DNA of 64,000 nt, from the NCBI GenBank assembly GCA_013347225.1, contig CP054595.1, forward strand, positions 930,001-994,000. Direction: 5' to 3'. Both the position numbers and the translations under genes were made by a program. Under the pieces are notes generated by a model. It saw only the letters and a program-made list of their open reading frames with translations, had not been told where the DNA came from and searched no databases. Below are positions 33,102 to 41,514 of this stretch, in pieces. This DNA is from Candidatus Accumulibacter similis. Its GTDB lineage: Bacteria; Pseudomonadota; Gammaproteobacteria; Burkholderiales; Rhodocyclaceae. Each line of letters begins with the position of its first letter. The stretch's first letter is position 1.

Positions 33102-33647
33102 TCACCGATCAAGGGGTTTCGCTGGAACCGCTCGCAAATATCCATAATGCATAGCCAGCATGCCCAGCGCGGCGACCAGAATGCCCCGCGCCTCGGGCTG
33201 CGACAGCGCTCGGCCGTTCCAGCCCTGCTGCGCCGACCACTCCTTCACGCTCTGCCCGAGGCCGGCGACGTGCCAGACCGCCGTGCCGCCCGGACTGCCG
33301 ATGCCGCCGACCGCGTCGAGCGCTTGCCCGACCCGCTTGCGGGCGTAGGCGGCGCGCTCACTGATGCCGTCAGACCACTGCCCGCCGCGAACGCGGTCGA
33401 GCGCCAGCGCACGCGGTCCGTGCAGCTGTGCCCACACGAAGGTGGCGGCGAACTGCTGGCCGGCGTCGTGCATCGGCGGGGTGATCGTGCCGTTCCGCAG
33501 CAGGAGGCCCAGCGAATCGACGGTCCGGAAGTGCGCGTTGCCCGCGTGCTCGCCGGACTCCTCGCGCACCCACTCGACGGTCCGCCCGCCGGTGACGGGC
33601 ACCGTGACGCCGGTCTTCAGCGATGGGGTAATCCGCTTAGCGCTCAT
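33102..33647 (-). CDS. DUF6456-like protein
   Basis: A 181-residue protein from ATG 33647. The segment TITPPMHDAGQQFAATFVWA, then SERAAYARKRVGQALDAVGG, and a C-terminal LGMLAMHYGYL follow the pattern of DUF6456, a helical domain often near replication or regulatory genes in alpha- and betaproteobacterial phages. Molecular role unknown. It overlaps the preceding gene by 11 bases and ends shortly before a strong terminator, so it is the last gene of the operon. Confidence 0.6.
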   Translation of the reverse strand: MSAKRITPSLKTGVTVPVTGGRTVEWVREESGEHAGNAHFRTVDSLGLLLRNGTITPPMHDAGQQFAATFVWAQLHGPRALALDRVRGGQWSDGISERAAYARKRVGQALDAVGGIGSPGGTAVWHVAGLGQSVKEWSAQQGWNGRALSQPEARGILVAALGMLAMHYGYLRAVPAKPLDR

Positions 33648-33864
33648 CGCGAGACCCTCCCACGGCTGCCCGCTGCCGGCGTCCGTAGAGCCGGTTGCCG
33701 ATACCTTCGAGGAGCATCCGCTCCGAACGGTCGGTGACCGTATCGAGCGGCACGGCGAGCACGCCCTGCTTGTGCCAGGCGGCGGCGCGCATCGCCCGCA
33801 GTTCATCAGCGGTCGCGGGCGCGACCGGCAACAGCCGCGCGAGGGCACAGGTCAGCCGGCTCAT
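33637..33864 (-). CDS. Small hypothetical protein, 75 residues
   Basis: Starts at ATG 33864 within the stop of the resolvase gene (ATGA). Contains ATADELRAMRAAAWHKQGVL and ERMLLEGIGNRLYGRR, arginine-rich and helical. No family recognised. Coupling to the resolvase and the DUF6456-like gene places it in the recombination operon. Confidence 0.6.
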   Translation of the reverse strand: MSRLTCALARLLPVAPATADELRAMRAAAWHKQGVLAVPLDTVTDRSERMLLEGIGNRLYGRRQRAAVGGSRDER

Positions 33865-34355
33865 CGCGCACCGCCTTTCAGCGCCCACTGCAGCAGCGCG
33901 AGGGCGTCCGCTTCGTTGTCGTCCGCAGGGTCGAATCCCTGGGCGCGCATCGCGGCGATCACCTCGGCTTTGCCAGCGTTGCCCTTGCCGGCGGCGTGTT
34001 TCTTGATCGTGCCCACGGGTACCCCCTGGTACGGGATCTGGTGGTGCTCGCACCACGCAGTCAGATGGGCCAGGAAGCCGCCGTAGGCGTGTGCCGCATC
34101 GACACCGGCGTGCCGACGCACTTCCTCGAAATGCACGGCCTCGATGCCGTCGGCCGCGTGTTTGACTTCCGTGAGCCAGCGCTTGAAACGCAGGTAGCGC
34201 ATGCCGCCGCCCTCGAAACGCCGGGGCGCGAAGGACTCGCTGCCGCTGGTGGTCGTGCCATCCCGGTGGCGCAGCGCCCAGCCGGTGTGGGTGCCCAGGT
34301 CCAGGGCTAGAAGACAGCGGGGCGATTCCGCCTGCAGCATCACGGTTCGGTTCAT
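33861..34355 (-). CDS. RuvC-like Holliday junction resolvase
   Basis: A 164-residue RNase H-fold protein from ATG 34355. Catalytic residues expected of the RuvC family are visible: the Asp in LLALDLGTHTGWAL, the Glu in AVHFEEVRRH and the Asp/Glu pair in DPADDNEADALALLQWAL. Size fits phage and bacterial RuvC-like resolvases. It would resolve branched DNA before packaging. It is separated from the primase-helicase gene by 433 bases with a TTGGCA repeat cluster. Confidence 0.85.
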   Translation of the reverse strand: MNRTVMLQAESPRCLLALDLGTHTGWALRHRDGTTTSGSESFAPRRFEGGGMRYLRFKRWLTEVKHAADGIEAVHFEEVRRHAGVDAAHAYGGFLAHLTAWCEHHQIPYQGVPVGTIKKHAAGKGNAGKAEVIAAMRAQGFDPADDNEADALALLQWALKGGAR

Positions 34356-34474
34356 ACCGCCTCTCCCTTCTCGATCGTCAGCACCGCTCCAAGGGAGGGC
34401 ATCGCTACAACAAATCGGTTGCTTCTTCATCGCAGGCCCTCCTCGACCCTGGCATGACAAGTGAGTGTGGCACG

Positions 34475-34715
34475 AGGTTGGCAATGCCGCGTCAGCGGGC
34501 ATTGCCAAGCTATCTCGTAGAGATAGGTGAACGCGCGCCAACTTCTCTGTGATGTAACCCCATGATTACAAATCGTTTTTGAGGTTGGCAGGAGGTTGGC
34601 ATGACATATACATGCGAACTTCTCCTTTTCAGGCAAGTGATTGATTGGTATGCAATTTCTGGCCTCAGAAGTTGGCAGAACTTGGCAAGTTGGCAGCCAA
34701 CTTCCGAAGTTGGCA
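34475..34715. repeat. TTGGCA repeat cluster between resolvase and primase-helicase genes
   Basis: Within about 240 bases of non-coding DNA there are seven direct copies of a GAAGTTGGCA/GAGGTTGGCA-like motif (34475, 34581, 34591, 34671, 34681, 34689 and 34706) and three inverted copies (34504, 34538 and 34696). The intergenic DNA (34356-34788) is AT-richer than the flanks. An array like this may bind an initiator (iterons) or a repressor. No convincing gene is present in the interval. Confidence 0.75.
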
Positions 34716-34788
34716 GACCCGTTGTCCCATTTGTCATGCGATTTTCGCGCGGTATCGGTCAGACGAGTCGGGCTCTTCTTCGCATTCG

Positions 34789-36945
34789 TCATACCTCTTC
34801 CTCCTCCTGGTAGACCCACTCCTGGGGATTCTCGACCGGTAAATAGATGCCCGTCTGCGGACACAGGTAGTGCGTCGGCAGGACGGGAATCTCCTCCTCC
34901 GGAAGTTCTCCGGTTTCCTGATCCGGCTCCCCGGTGATCCGTCTCAGACGCATATCCTCGACGCAGAGATAGCCTTTCCGACTGCCCTGGCATCGGGGAA
35001 GGCCATACGACGCGGGATTGCGGAAGAACTTGATGTAGCCCTTCGTGGCCAGCACCGCGATCCGTTCGCGTATCGTCCGGTCGGCGCCGAGCCCACCTTG
35101 ATTCTCGAAGGTCATCGAGAACTGGGTGGCCACGTAGCAGCGCCCCTTGGCCGCTTCGTCGTAGATGATTTGCAGGATGACGTCCCGCTTGCGGCGGCGC
35201 TCGGCATCCAGCTTGGCGCCGTACTCCCGCCGAACCAGCCGCTCGCCGGCGGTCACTTCGCGCCAGGTCCCTTGGACCTTGTCGACGTGCTTGGTGGGGA
35301 TCGCCGGTCCGTTGCGCAACTCGAAGAGCAAGTGCCGTGGGGTCTGGGTTTCGTCGGAACGAAACAGCAGCATTCCCGTCGTGTAGTAGCCGCGCAGGCT
35401 GCTCGCGCCGGAGAGCGCCTGGAATGGTTCGTCCTCAAACTGCCGCTTGCCGAGCTTCTTGGTGTGATGCACGAGTACGATCCCGGCGTCGGGATTGACC
35501 GCATCCCGGAGGCGTTCAACCCGTTGCGACAGGAAGAACAGCATGGCCGCGTTGTCGTTCTCGCCGGCACTGCCCTCGCCGCCGTCGAAGACGTTTCGGA
35601 TCGGATCGACGGCGATGATGTCGGCCGTTTCCCGCCCGAAGGCCCGAGCAATCGCCGGAATCACCTGCGCCAGGCCGGCCTCGTTGAGAAGCAGACGCAA
35701 CTGCGGGGTGGCGACGAAATTCACTCGCGCTGCGGGCAGGCGATCGACCGGCAGTTTGATCGCCTTCACCCGTTCGCGCAGGTAGTGATACTGCACTTCG
35801 GCCTGCAGGTAGAAGACGCGCAGCGGCCGGGGCGGATCCATCCCCAGGAACGGGATACCGGCCGCCATGTGGGTGAGCCAAGCGAGCAGAAAGTCGCTCT
35901 TGCCGACCTTGGGTGCGCCACCGAAGACCAACAGGCCCGCCGGCGTCAGCACCCGGGGCGCGATGAGGTCGAGAGGTGCCGGCGAATCGTCGTCCAGCAG
36001 TGCGCCCAGCGTATAGGTCGGCAGCAAGGCTGCGGCGGTCTTGATCGTCCGCCGTTCACCTCCTGCGAGGAAAGCAGCGAGATCGAAACCTTCGTCGGCC
36101 GCGTCAGCTGCGTCCCATTTCTCGGGCTTGTCGGTCGGCGGCACGAGGATAGCCACCGATCGGCTGCCGCCAACGACGCAAGCCCGCGCGGCGGCTTCGG
36201 CGTAATCCCACCCTGGCGCATCGCGATCGGGCCAGATCACGATGTCTTTCCCGGCGAGCGGCGTCCAGTCGGTCTTGTCCACCGGCGCCTTGGCGCCATT
36301 CATCGCCGTGGTGGCGACGATGCCTTGGCGAATCAGCGCATCGGCACACTTCTCGCCCTCGACCAGCACGACCGCGTCGGCCCGAGCGACGGCCGGCAGG
36401 TTGTAGAGCGGCCGCGGGTCGGGTGCCCGGCACATCCGCGCGCGCACGTCCCAGGGACGAAACTCCTTGCGTCCCGGCGCCGGGTCGTAGCGATAGACGC
36501 AGGCGATCAACTCGCCGGTGGCGCTGAGATAATCCCACCTGGCGGTGTGTGGTCCGAGTTCGTCGAGCGGCGCCTCATGTCTCGCCGGCGCGGGATCGAT
36601 CAGAGCCCGACCGAGCAGGCCGGCGGCGGCCTCCATCACCGCGGGGAACGCGGTCTGGGTATCCAGTCCGTCGTGCTGGGCGATGAGCTCGAACACGTCG
36701 CCGCCTTCGCCGGTCGCGCGATCGGTCCACAGCCCGGTCTTCTCGCCGGTGAGCACGATCTCCAGGCTGTCGCCCGGGGTGCCGTCGATGTCACCGATCA
36801 CGAAGGTCTTGCCACGGACCTTTCCAGCCGGAAAGAGCGCCATCATCACCGACGGCAGGCGGGCCAACAGTTCGGCACGCAAGTCGTCACGTTGCCCCGC
36901 CAGATCGACCCGGGGGCCGGTCGGCGCGTCGTTGAAGTCAAGCAT
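34789..36945 (-). CDS. Primase-helicase with TOPRIM and RepA-like ATPase domains
   Basis: A 718-residue protein. Residues about 190-260 form a TOPRIM fold (VVLVEGEKCADAL, IVIWPDRDAPG), followed by a RecA-like AAA ATPase (about 330-520) with P-loop GGAPKVGKSDFLL and a Walker B-like AVDPIRN. The C-terminal 200 residues contain a winged-helix-like segment. The layout is that of phage/plasmid replication proteins combining primase-like TOPRIM and RepA/helicase functions. A classical zinc-binding primase domain is not visible at the N-terminus. It probably starts phage replication near the TTGGCA cluster just downstream. Confidence 0.85.
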   Translation of the reverse strand: MLDFNDAPTGPRVDLAGQRDDLRAELLARLPSVMMALFPAGKVRGKTFVIGDIDGTPGDSLEIVLTGEKTGLWTDRATGEGGDVFELIAQHDGLDTQTAFPAVMEAAAGLLGRALIDPAPARHEAPLDELGPHTARWDYLSATGELIACVYRYDPAPGRKEFRPWDVRARMCRAPDPRPLYNLPAVARADAVVLVEGEKCADALIRQGIVATTAMNGAKAPVDKTDWTPLAGKDIVIWPDRDAPGWDYAEAAARACVVGGSRSVAILVPPTDKPEKWDAADAADEGFDLAAFLAGGERRTIKTAAALLPTYTLGALLDDDSPAPLDLIAPRVLTPAGLLVFGGAPKVGKSDFLLAWLTHMAAGIPFLGMDPPRPLRVFYLQAEVQYHYLRERVKAIKLPVDRLPAARVNFVATPQLRLLLNEAGLAQVIPAIARAFGRETADIIAVDPIRNVFDGGEGSAGENDNAAMLFFLSQRVERLRDAVNPDAGIVLVHHTKKLGKRQFEDEPFQALSGASSLRGYYTTGMLLFRSDETQTPRHLLFELRNGPAIPTKHVDKVQGTWREVTAGERLVRREYGAKLDAERRRKRDVILQIIYDEAAKGRCYVATQFSMTFENQGGLGADRTIRERIAVLATKGYIKFFRNPASYGLPRCQGSRKGYLCVEDMRLRRITGEPDQETGELPEEEIPVLPTHYLCPQTGIYLPVENPQEWVYQEEEEV

Positions 36946-36984
36946 CGGCGACCTCCTGCGCGATGATTCCCGGGAAGCGCGTCC

Positions 36985-37749
36985 TCATCGACCGCCTCCC
37001 ACTCGCTGGCAGCGCTCCTGCCAGTCGCACCAGTTGCACTCGAAGTGGTTGGGATCGACGAAGCCACGCGGCAGCAGTTCTCCCGCTTCGGTGGCCTGGA
37101 TCACGCGGACCGCGCGATCGGACATCCGCTGCGCCAGTCCGCCGTCGAACGGGACGAGTTCGAACCACAGTTCCTGCGTATCCTTGTTGATCGCGGTGAA
37201 CAGCGCCGGGTGGGTGGAGATCCCCGGAATGGCCGCTTCCATGTACGCCTGGTAGACGGCGATCTGCGCCGCATAGACGGGCTTGGCGACCGCGACGCCT
37301 TTCTTCACCGTCTCCCGCCAGCTCTTGTCGTTCATCGTCTTGCACTCCCAGAGGGAGGGGAACACGAGACCGAGATCGGCCGGTCCATCCGCGATGACGC
37401 CGTCGACGTGGCCCTGAATCCGCGCGCCAGCGACCGAGAAGCCGAACTGGCTGCCGTCCCGCCGACGCGTGTGGAGGTCAAAGCCGGACAGGCGCAGCCA
37501 ACGGATCGCCAGATCCTCGAGGGCATGTCCGACTTCGAAGATCCGCAGCGTTCGCCCCGAGAAACCCTTCCCAGGGTCGACCGGAGCGCCGGCGTATTCG
37601 AACTGCAGCGCACGCTCGCAGCTCACCCCGAGGCGTGAGGCCCCGAGGTACTGGCGCGGCATTTGGTGGGCACGCTCGGCGTCGAGCGCTTGGTCGATCA
37701 CCTGCGTGAAGCGCTCGTGGAGCCTGGGTTGATGATTGAAGTCGAGCAT
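36985..37749 (-). CDS. Cas4/RecB-like PD-(D/E)XK nuclease
   Basis: A 254-residue protein. An N-terminal Cys (GVSCERALQFEY) and a C-terminal cluster CNWCDWQERC are placed as the four cysteines of an iron-sulphur site. The nuclease core contains the Asp of GHVDGVIAD, the Glu and Lys of WECKT and a downstream Gln/Tyr pair (AAQIAVYQAYM). This is the Cas4/AddB-like arrangement; in phages such enzymes act as recombination exonucleases. The start overlaps the stop of the DUF6511 gene (TAATG). Confidence 0.85.
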   Translation of the reverse strand: MLDFNHQPRLHERFTQVIDQALDAERAHQMPRQYLGASRLGVSCERALQFEYAGAPVDPGKGFSGRTLRIFEVGHALEDLAIRWLRLSGFDLHTRRRDGSQFGFSVAGARIQGHVDGVIADGPADLGLVFPSLWECKTMNDKSWRETVKKGVAVAKPVYAAQIAVYQAYMEAAIPGISTHPALFTAINKDTQELWFELVPFDGGLAQRMSDRAVRVIQATEAGELLPRGFVDPNHFECNWCDWQERCQRVGGGR

Positions 37750-38177
37750 TACCGCGACCCTCCCGACGAGCTGGGCGCACGGCTCAGCCTTGCCTCGAAG
37801 TACGCGCGCTCCTTGGCCGCCAGGCGTTCGTGCTCTTCGATCATGTGCGCCTGATAGGCGTCGACGACGACCTCGATCAAGCGCAGCACTTCCTCCTTGC
37901 GGTATTCGGCCAGCGGGCGCTCCAGACCGGCGGCGACGACCAAGTCTCCGAGCGGTGCCAAGGCGGCATGCATGGCGGCGATTTCCATCTCGGTCGGGTC
38001 AACCATGGCGTCCTCCTGCAGTCCGATGAGGCGCGTCATCAATCTGGAGAAGGCGTCGAGACAGCGCATCGAGCAGAACTGCCAGCGCTTCGCAGTTCGC
38101 CGTGGATCCGTGCGCGGCAGCGCGGAGTGGAAATGGCCGAAGCCGCGCGCTTGGCGAGAGCAGACGGCGCATCTCAC
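37749..38177 (-). CDS. DUF6511 zinc-finger protein
   Basis: A 142-residue protein starting at GTG 38177, inside the helicase stop (GTGA). The front has CAVCSRQARGFGHF and then FCSMRCLDAF, a four-cysteine zinc-binding pair typical of DUF6511. The remainder is helical, ending in TEMEIAAMHAALAPLGDLV and the acidic RLIEVVVDAYQAH. Family role unknown. It lies between two nucleic-acid enzymes and probably assists replication or recombination (inference). A shorter start at 38006 would lose the zinc finger and is rejected. Confidence 0.75.
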   Translation of the reverse strand: MRCAVCSRQARGFGHFHSALPRTDPRRTAKRWQFCSMRCLDAFSRLMTRLIGLQEDAMVDPTEMEIAAMHAALAPLGDLVVAAGLERPLAEYRKEEVLRLIEVVVDAYQAHMIEEHERLAAKERAYFEARLSRAPSSSGGSR

Positions 38178-40873
38178 GCGGCCTCCAGATAGCGCTCGTT
38201 CTCCGCATAGACGAGCTGCTGGATCGCACGCTTGTTGAACTGGAAAGTGATCAGCGCCGAAGCCTGATAGCGGGTCAATCCGTAGTCCGCGCGGAGCGCC
38301 GGCGGCAGATGGCGCAACTGGGCCTCGGTCGGTGCTTCCGTCAGCCACCGCCGGCTCTTGTGTGCCGCGTCCTGCGTTTCGTGCTCGTTGAGCCAGTCGT
38401 CCGCTTGGGCCAGGCACACCGTCCGCTCGCCGACACCGAGCAGCGTTGCTGGAATGCCGCCCCGTCCGCCGACTGCGTACCACCGACCATCCAGGAAGAA
38501 GACGCCGCCCCAAGCCGAGAATCCCGTGGCCAGCAACGCGCAGTCATCGCCAAACAGATCGCACCAGGAAAAATTGGAGCGGGCGAGGAGATCGATCTCG
38601 CTCATCACGAAGTCCTCGAGGATCCCGGTTTCTTCGAGCGCCTGCGGTCGGAAGACGTGTCCGCACAAGGGACACTCCCGCGAGGCTTGGGGAATCTCCG
38701 CGTCGCACTCCGGGCAGCTCTTGGTCTGCGCCTTGTCCTCATCGGTCTCAAAGCCGTCCAGGTCCACGTCCTGCTCGAGGCTGCCGTGTTTGAGCGAGGC
38801 GGTGCCAAAGTCGAGGACGATGCAGTCGGTCTTGATCAGGCCGGGGTATTCGGTCGGATCGACGACGCGCAGCCCACGTCCGATCATCTGGATCAGTGTC
38901 GACTTGTACGAACTCGGACGCAGCAGGACGATGCACGACGTCGGCGTGTAGTCGTAACCCTCGGTCAACACCGCGACATTGACGAGGACGGTGACTTCGC
39001 CGGTTTCGAAGGCGTCCAGGGTGGCCTTGCGCTCACCATCCGACATCTCGCCGTGCACCACCGCCGAGGCAACGCCACCGACGATGAAGGCATCGCGGAC
39101 GGCCACGGCGTGTCCAACGGTGGCGGCAAAGGCGATCGTCTTCCGGCCGGCGGCTTTCTCCTTCCAGTGCCGGACGACGGCGTCGTTCACCGGCGCGTTG
39201 TTCATGATCGAGGCGACGGCGTTCATGTCGTAGTCCTCGGCGAGCTTCTTCACTCCGTCGAGGGCATCGCGCGTTCCGACGTCGATGACGAAGGTGCGCG
39301 GTGGTACCAAGTGGCCGGAGCGAATCAGTTCCCCGATCCGAATCTGGTCGGCGACGTTCGAGAACACCTCGCGCAGGCCTTTGCCGTCTCCCCGGTTCGG
39401 AGTCGCCGTGACACCGTAGATCAGCGCCCTCGGGTTGCGGGCGAGTGTCGTGTCGATCACCTGGCGGTAGGTCGGCGCGGCACAGTGATGCGCCTCGTCG
39501 ATCACCAGCAAGTCCAGGGTCGGCAACCGATCCAGGTTGCGCACCAGTGTCTGGACCATGGCAAAGGTCGCCTGGCCCGTCCAGGACTTCTGGCGGGAGT
39601 CGAAGACTGACGTCGAGACACCCGGATTCACCCGCGAGAACTTGCTTTGGTTCTGCCTGGTGAGTTCGTCGCGGTGGGCCAGAACGCAGGCCTTGGCGCC
39701 GGGATCCGCAAGAAACTCGCCGGCAGTTCCGGAAAGGCATATCGTCTTGCCCGAGTTGTGGGTGACGGTAAAGTCACCCAGCAAGTAGCGGTGGTCGGAA
39801 TCGATCGTGAAACCGAAGTAGCTGCCACGACCCAGAGCATGAACGGTGAAGCCGCTACGCAGGACATCCTTCTTCTGTTTGCGTGCCACCGCCTGCTTGT
39901 GGAGCACGCGTGTCGGAATCAACTCGGTTGCGCCGCTGATATGCACGCGCCAGTAGATTTTCCCCAGGACATGTTTTTGCGTCAGCGTGGCCAGGTAGCC
40001 AAGGCTGCGAGCCATGAATTCGACCTGGGAAGCCATCAGCCGTGAAGCGCTGGAGTACTCAAACACCGTCCGTCGTGCCAAGTGGCCATCCGTGTCAAGT
40101 AACCCGGCCAGAATCGCAAACCGTGTTTGTCGACTGCCCAGCAGACACGATGGGGGTATGAACTTCTCTTGCGCGCCCTTACCATACAGGCCGAGTTCGC
40201 GCAGAGCAGTGATCAGCGGATTGGGTGCGCCAAGGGAATGCACCAGGTGGTACGAGTTTGCCTGATTGCCGGGGATCTGCTCGACCCGGACACGAACGCC
40301 CAACTTTGGCGCCTGCGCGAAGATTGTTTCGGCAATCTCGGCATCGGGCGTCGTAATGCTGAGGGCATGTTGCATGCCACCATCGCCGAGCAATACACCC
40401 AGAAAATAGGGATCGATCGGTGGCAACAGTTTTTCTGAAAAATCGATTGCCACACGCATCAGTTTGTGAAGGTGGCGGTAATTCGCCGATGCGTTCAGGT
40501 AGTCGGACAACGCGATATCCACCACCTCGCCTGCCCGATTCCTGCCCCGCTTGAGATCACCTTCATTGGTGCGAGCCAGGGTTAAAATATGGCCGCTGTT
40601 GATCACGAAAGACTGGCCCTTCAGCGGGCGAATCTCAAACATTTCGTCGATTCCTCGATGTAGGCTCAGGACGCGGCGTGGTGTCCCATCTGGCCCCATC
40701 AGAAGCTCGTCAACTTCGATGTGTTCAACGGGCTTAATTGATCCGTCATACATGAGAATGGGTGTTCCCGGTGCGTGGCAGCCGGTCGGAGCCACTCCGA
40801 GGGTGTTCCCGTGCGTGCGCAGGGCCTCAATCGAACGGGTGACGAATTGGCGTTGGCGCGGTCGGAGCATCAT
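38174..40873 (-). CDS. DEAD/DEAH-box helicase containing a LAGLIDADG intein
   Basis: An 899-residue precursor, about 557 residues after splicing. ATG 40873 is chosen: AGGGAGG lies 7 bases before it. Extein motifs: GVAPTG just before the intein and SGKT just after it (the P-loop is split), VIDEAHH (motif II), GVTATPNRG (motif III-like), and QMIGRGLRV (motif VI). The SF2 core is followed by a zinc finger (CPECDAEIP and CPLCG) and a C-terminal domain of unknown role. It is a phage SF2 helicase of the type associated with recombination and replication. Activity requires intein excision. Confidence 0.92.
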   Translation of the reverse strand: MMLRPRQRQFVTRSIEALRTHGNTLGVAPTGCHAPGTPILMYDGSIKPVEHIEVDELLMGPDGTPRRVLSLHRGIDEMFEIRPLKGQSFVINSGHILTLARTNEGDLKRGRNRAGEVVDIALSDYLNASANYRHLHKLMRVAIDFSEKLLPPIDPYFLGVLLGDGGMQHALSITTPDAEIAETIFAQAPKLGVRVRVEQIPGNQANSYHLVHSLGAPNPLITALRELGLYGKGAQEKFIPPSCLLGSRQTRFAILAGLLDTDGHLARRTVFEYSSASRLMASQVEFMARSLGYLATLTQKHVLGKIYWRVHISGATELIPTRVLHKQAVARKQKKDVLRSGFTVHALGRGSYFGFTIDSDHRYLLGDFTVTHNSGKTICLSGTAGEFLADPGAKACVLAHRDELTRQNQSKFSRVNPGVSTSVFDSRQKSWTGQATFAMVQTLVRNLDRLPTLDLLVIDEAHHCAAPTYRQVIDTTLARNPRALIYGVTATPNRGDGKGLREVFSNVADQIRIGELIRSGHLVPPRTFVIDVGTRDALDGVKKLAEDYDMNAVASIMNNAPVNDAVVRHWKEKAAGRKTIAFAATVGHAVAVRDAFIVGGVASAVVHGEMSDGERKATLDAFETGEVTVLVNVAVLTEGYDYTPTSCIVLLRPSSYKSTLIQMIGRGLRVVDPTEYPGLIKTDCIVLDFGTASLKHGSLEQDVDLDGFETDEDKAQTKSCPECDAEIPQASRECPLCGHVFRPQALEETGILEDFVMSEIDLLARSNFSWCDLFGDDCALLATGFSAWGGVFFLDGRWYAVGGRGGIPATLLGVGERTVCLAQADDWLNEHETQDAAHKSRRWLTEAPTEAQLRHLPPALRADYGLTRYQASALITFQFNKRAIQQLVYAENERYLEAA
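39755..40780 (-). other. Intein with LAGLIDADG homing endonuclease in the helicase P-loop
   Basis: 342 residues (precursor residues 32-373). It begins with Cys (CHAPGTPILMYDGSIK), has a block B-like SGHILTLAR, two DOD endonuclease blocks, LLGDGG (intein residues 130-135) and LAGLLDTDG (224-232), a block F-like DHRYLLGDF and ends with HN before Ser of the C-extein. This is a class 1 intein with all nucleophiles present. The insertion site is directly before the conserved SGKT, a common intein hot spot. The endonuclease catalytic acidic residues look intact, so homing could be active. Confidence 0.93.
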
Positions 40874-40885
40874 GGCCAAGCCTCC

Positions 40886-41512
40886 CTATTGCGCCCAAGG
40901 AGGAGGAGCCGGGATGCGGGAAGCACCAGCCGCCGTAGACTTGACGGGTCCCCCGGTCGCTACCGGTGCCGCATCGCCGAAGCCCCTTGGGGGCTGCGTT
41001 GTGCCGGTGCTCGCGCCCATCAACGCCACGTAGTCCTTGTGGTCCGGTGTCACGGCTGACTTGACGACGCTCTTGTCCTGGCCGTGCTGGTCCTTCTCCC
41101 AATCGACTTTCGCCAGGAACTCGAGGCCGTCGATGTCGGCAAATCCGCTGATCCGCCGGGCGTTCTGTGCCGCGGAACTGCTGTCGTCCGGGTGGATGCC
41201 GCGCGCCGAGTTGAGAATCGCCTTGATGAAGCTGCGTCCCATGTTCGCCCACTCCGGGCCTTTGGGACTGAAGAGGCCGATCAGCGACCACATCTTGCGC
41301 CGAGCGAATTCGCCTTCGAGCACGACGAACTCGCAGTTGAGATACACCGACCCGGTCTGTGCGTTGCGCGTCGCGTAGCCGCCGGTCCAACCCTGCGTGG
41401 GGTCGTTGAAGCCACCCGGGCGGACGGTCATCCGGACGCGGACAACGGTCCCTTTCGGAATGAGGTCGAAGGCGGATTGGTCGGCCGCCGAGTTGAAATC
41501 GAAGTAGGTCAT
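40886..41512 (-). CDS. DUF669-like ssDNA-binding/annealing partner protein
   Basis: A 208-residue protein from ATG 41512. Features: LIPKGTVVRVRMTVRPGG, VYLNCEFVVLEGEFARRKMW and a Pro/Gly-rich, disordered C-terminal tail. This is the DUF669 pattern found next to Sak4-type ATPases, and these proteins are thought to bind single-stranded DNA. The 3' end lies 12 bases before the helicase start. Adjacent to the RecA-fold ATPase, together a recombination pair. Confidence 0.75.
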   Translation of the reverse strand: MTYFDFNSAADQSAFDLIPKGTVVRVRMTVRPGGFNDPTQGWTGGYATRNAQTGSVYLNCEFVVLEGEFARRKMWSLIGLFSPKGPEWANMGRSFIKAILNSARGIHPDDSSSAAQNARRISGFADIDGLEFLAKVDWEKDQHGQDKSVVKSAVTPDHKDYVALMGASTGTTQPPRGFGDAAPVATGGPVKSTAAGASRIPAPPPWAQ

Positions 41513-41514
41513 GG

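Noticed and set aside
34870..36966. A 698-residue plus-strand frame opposite the primase-helicase gene
   Set aside because: Shadow of the TOPRIM/ATPase gene, which has clear motifs; the plus frame has none.
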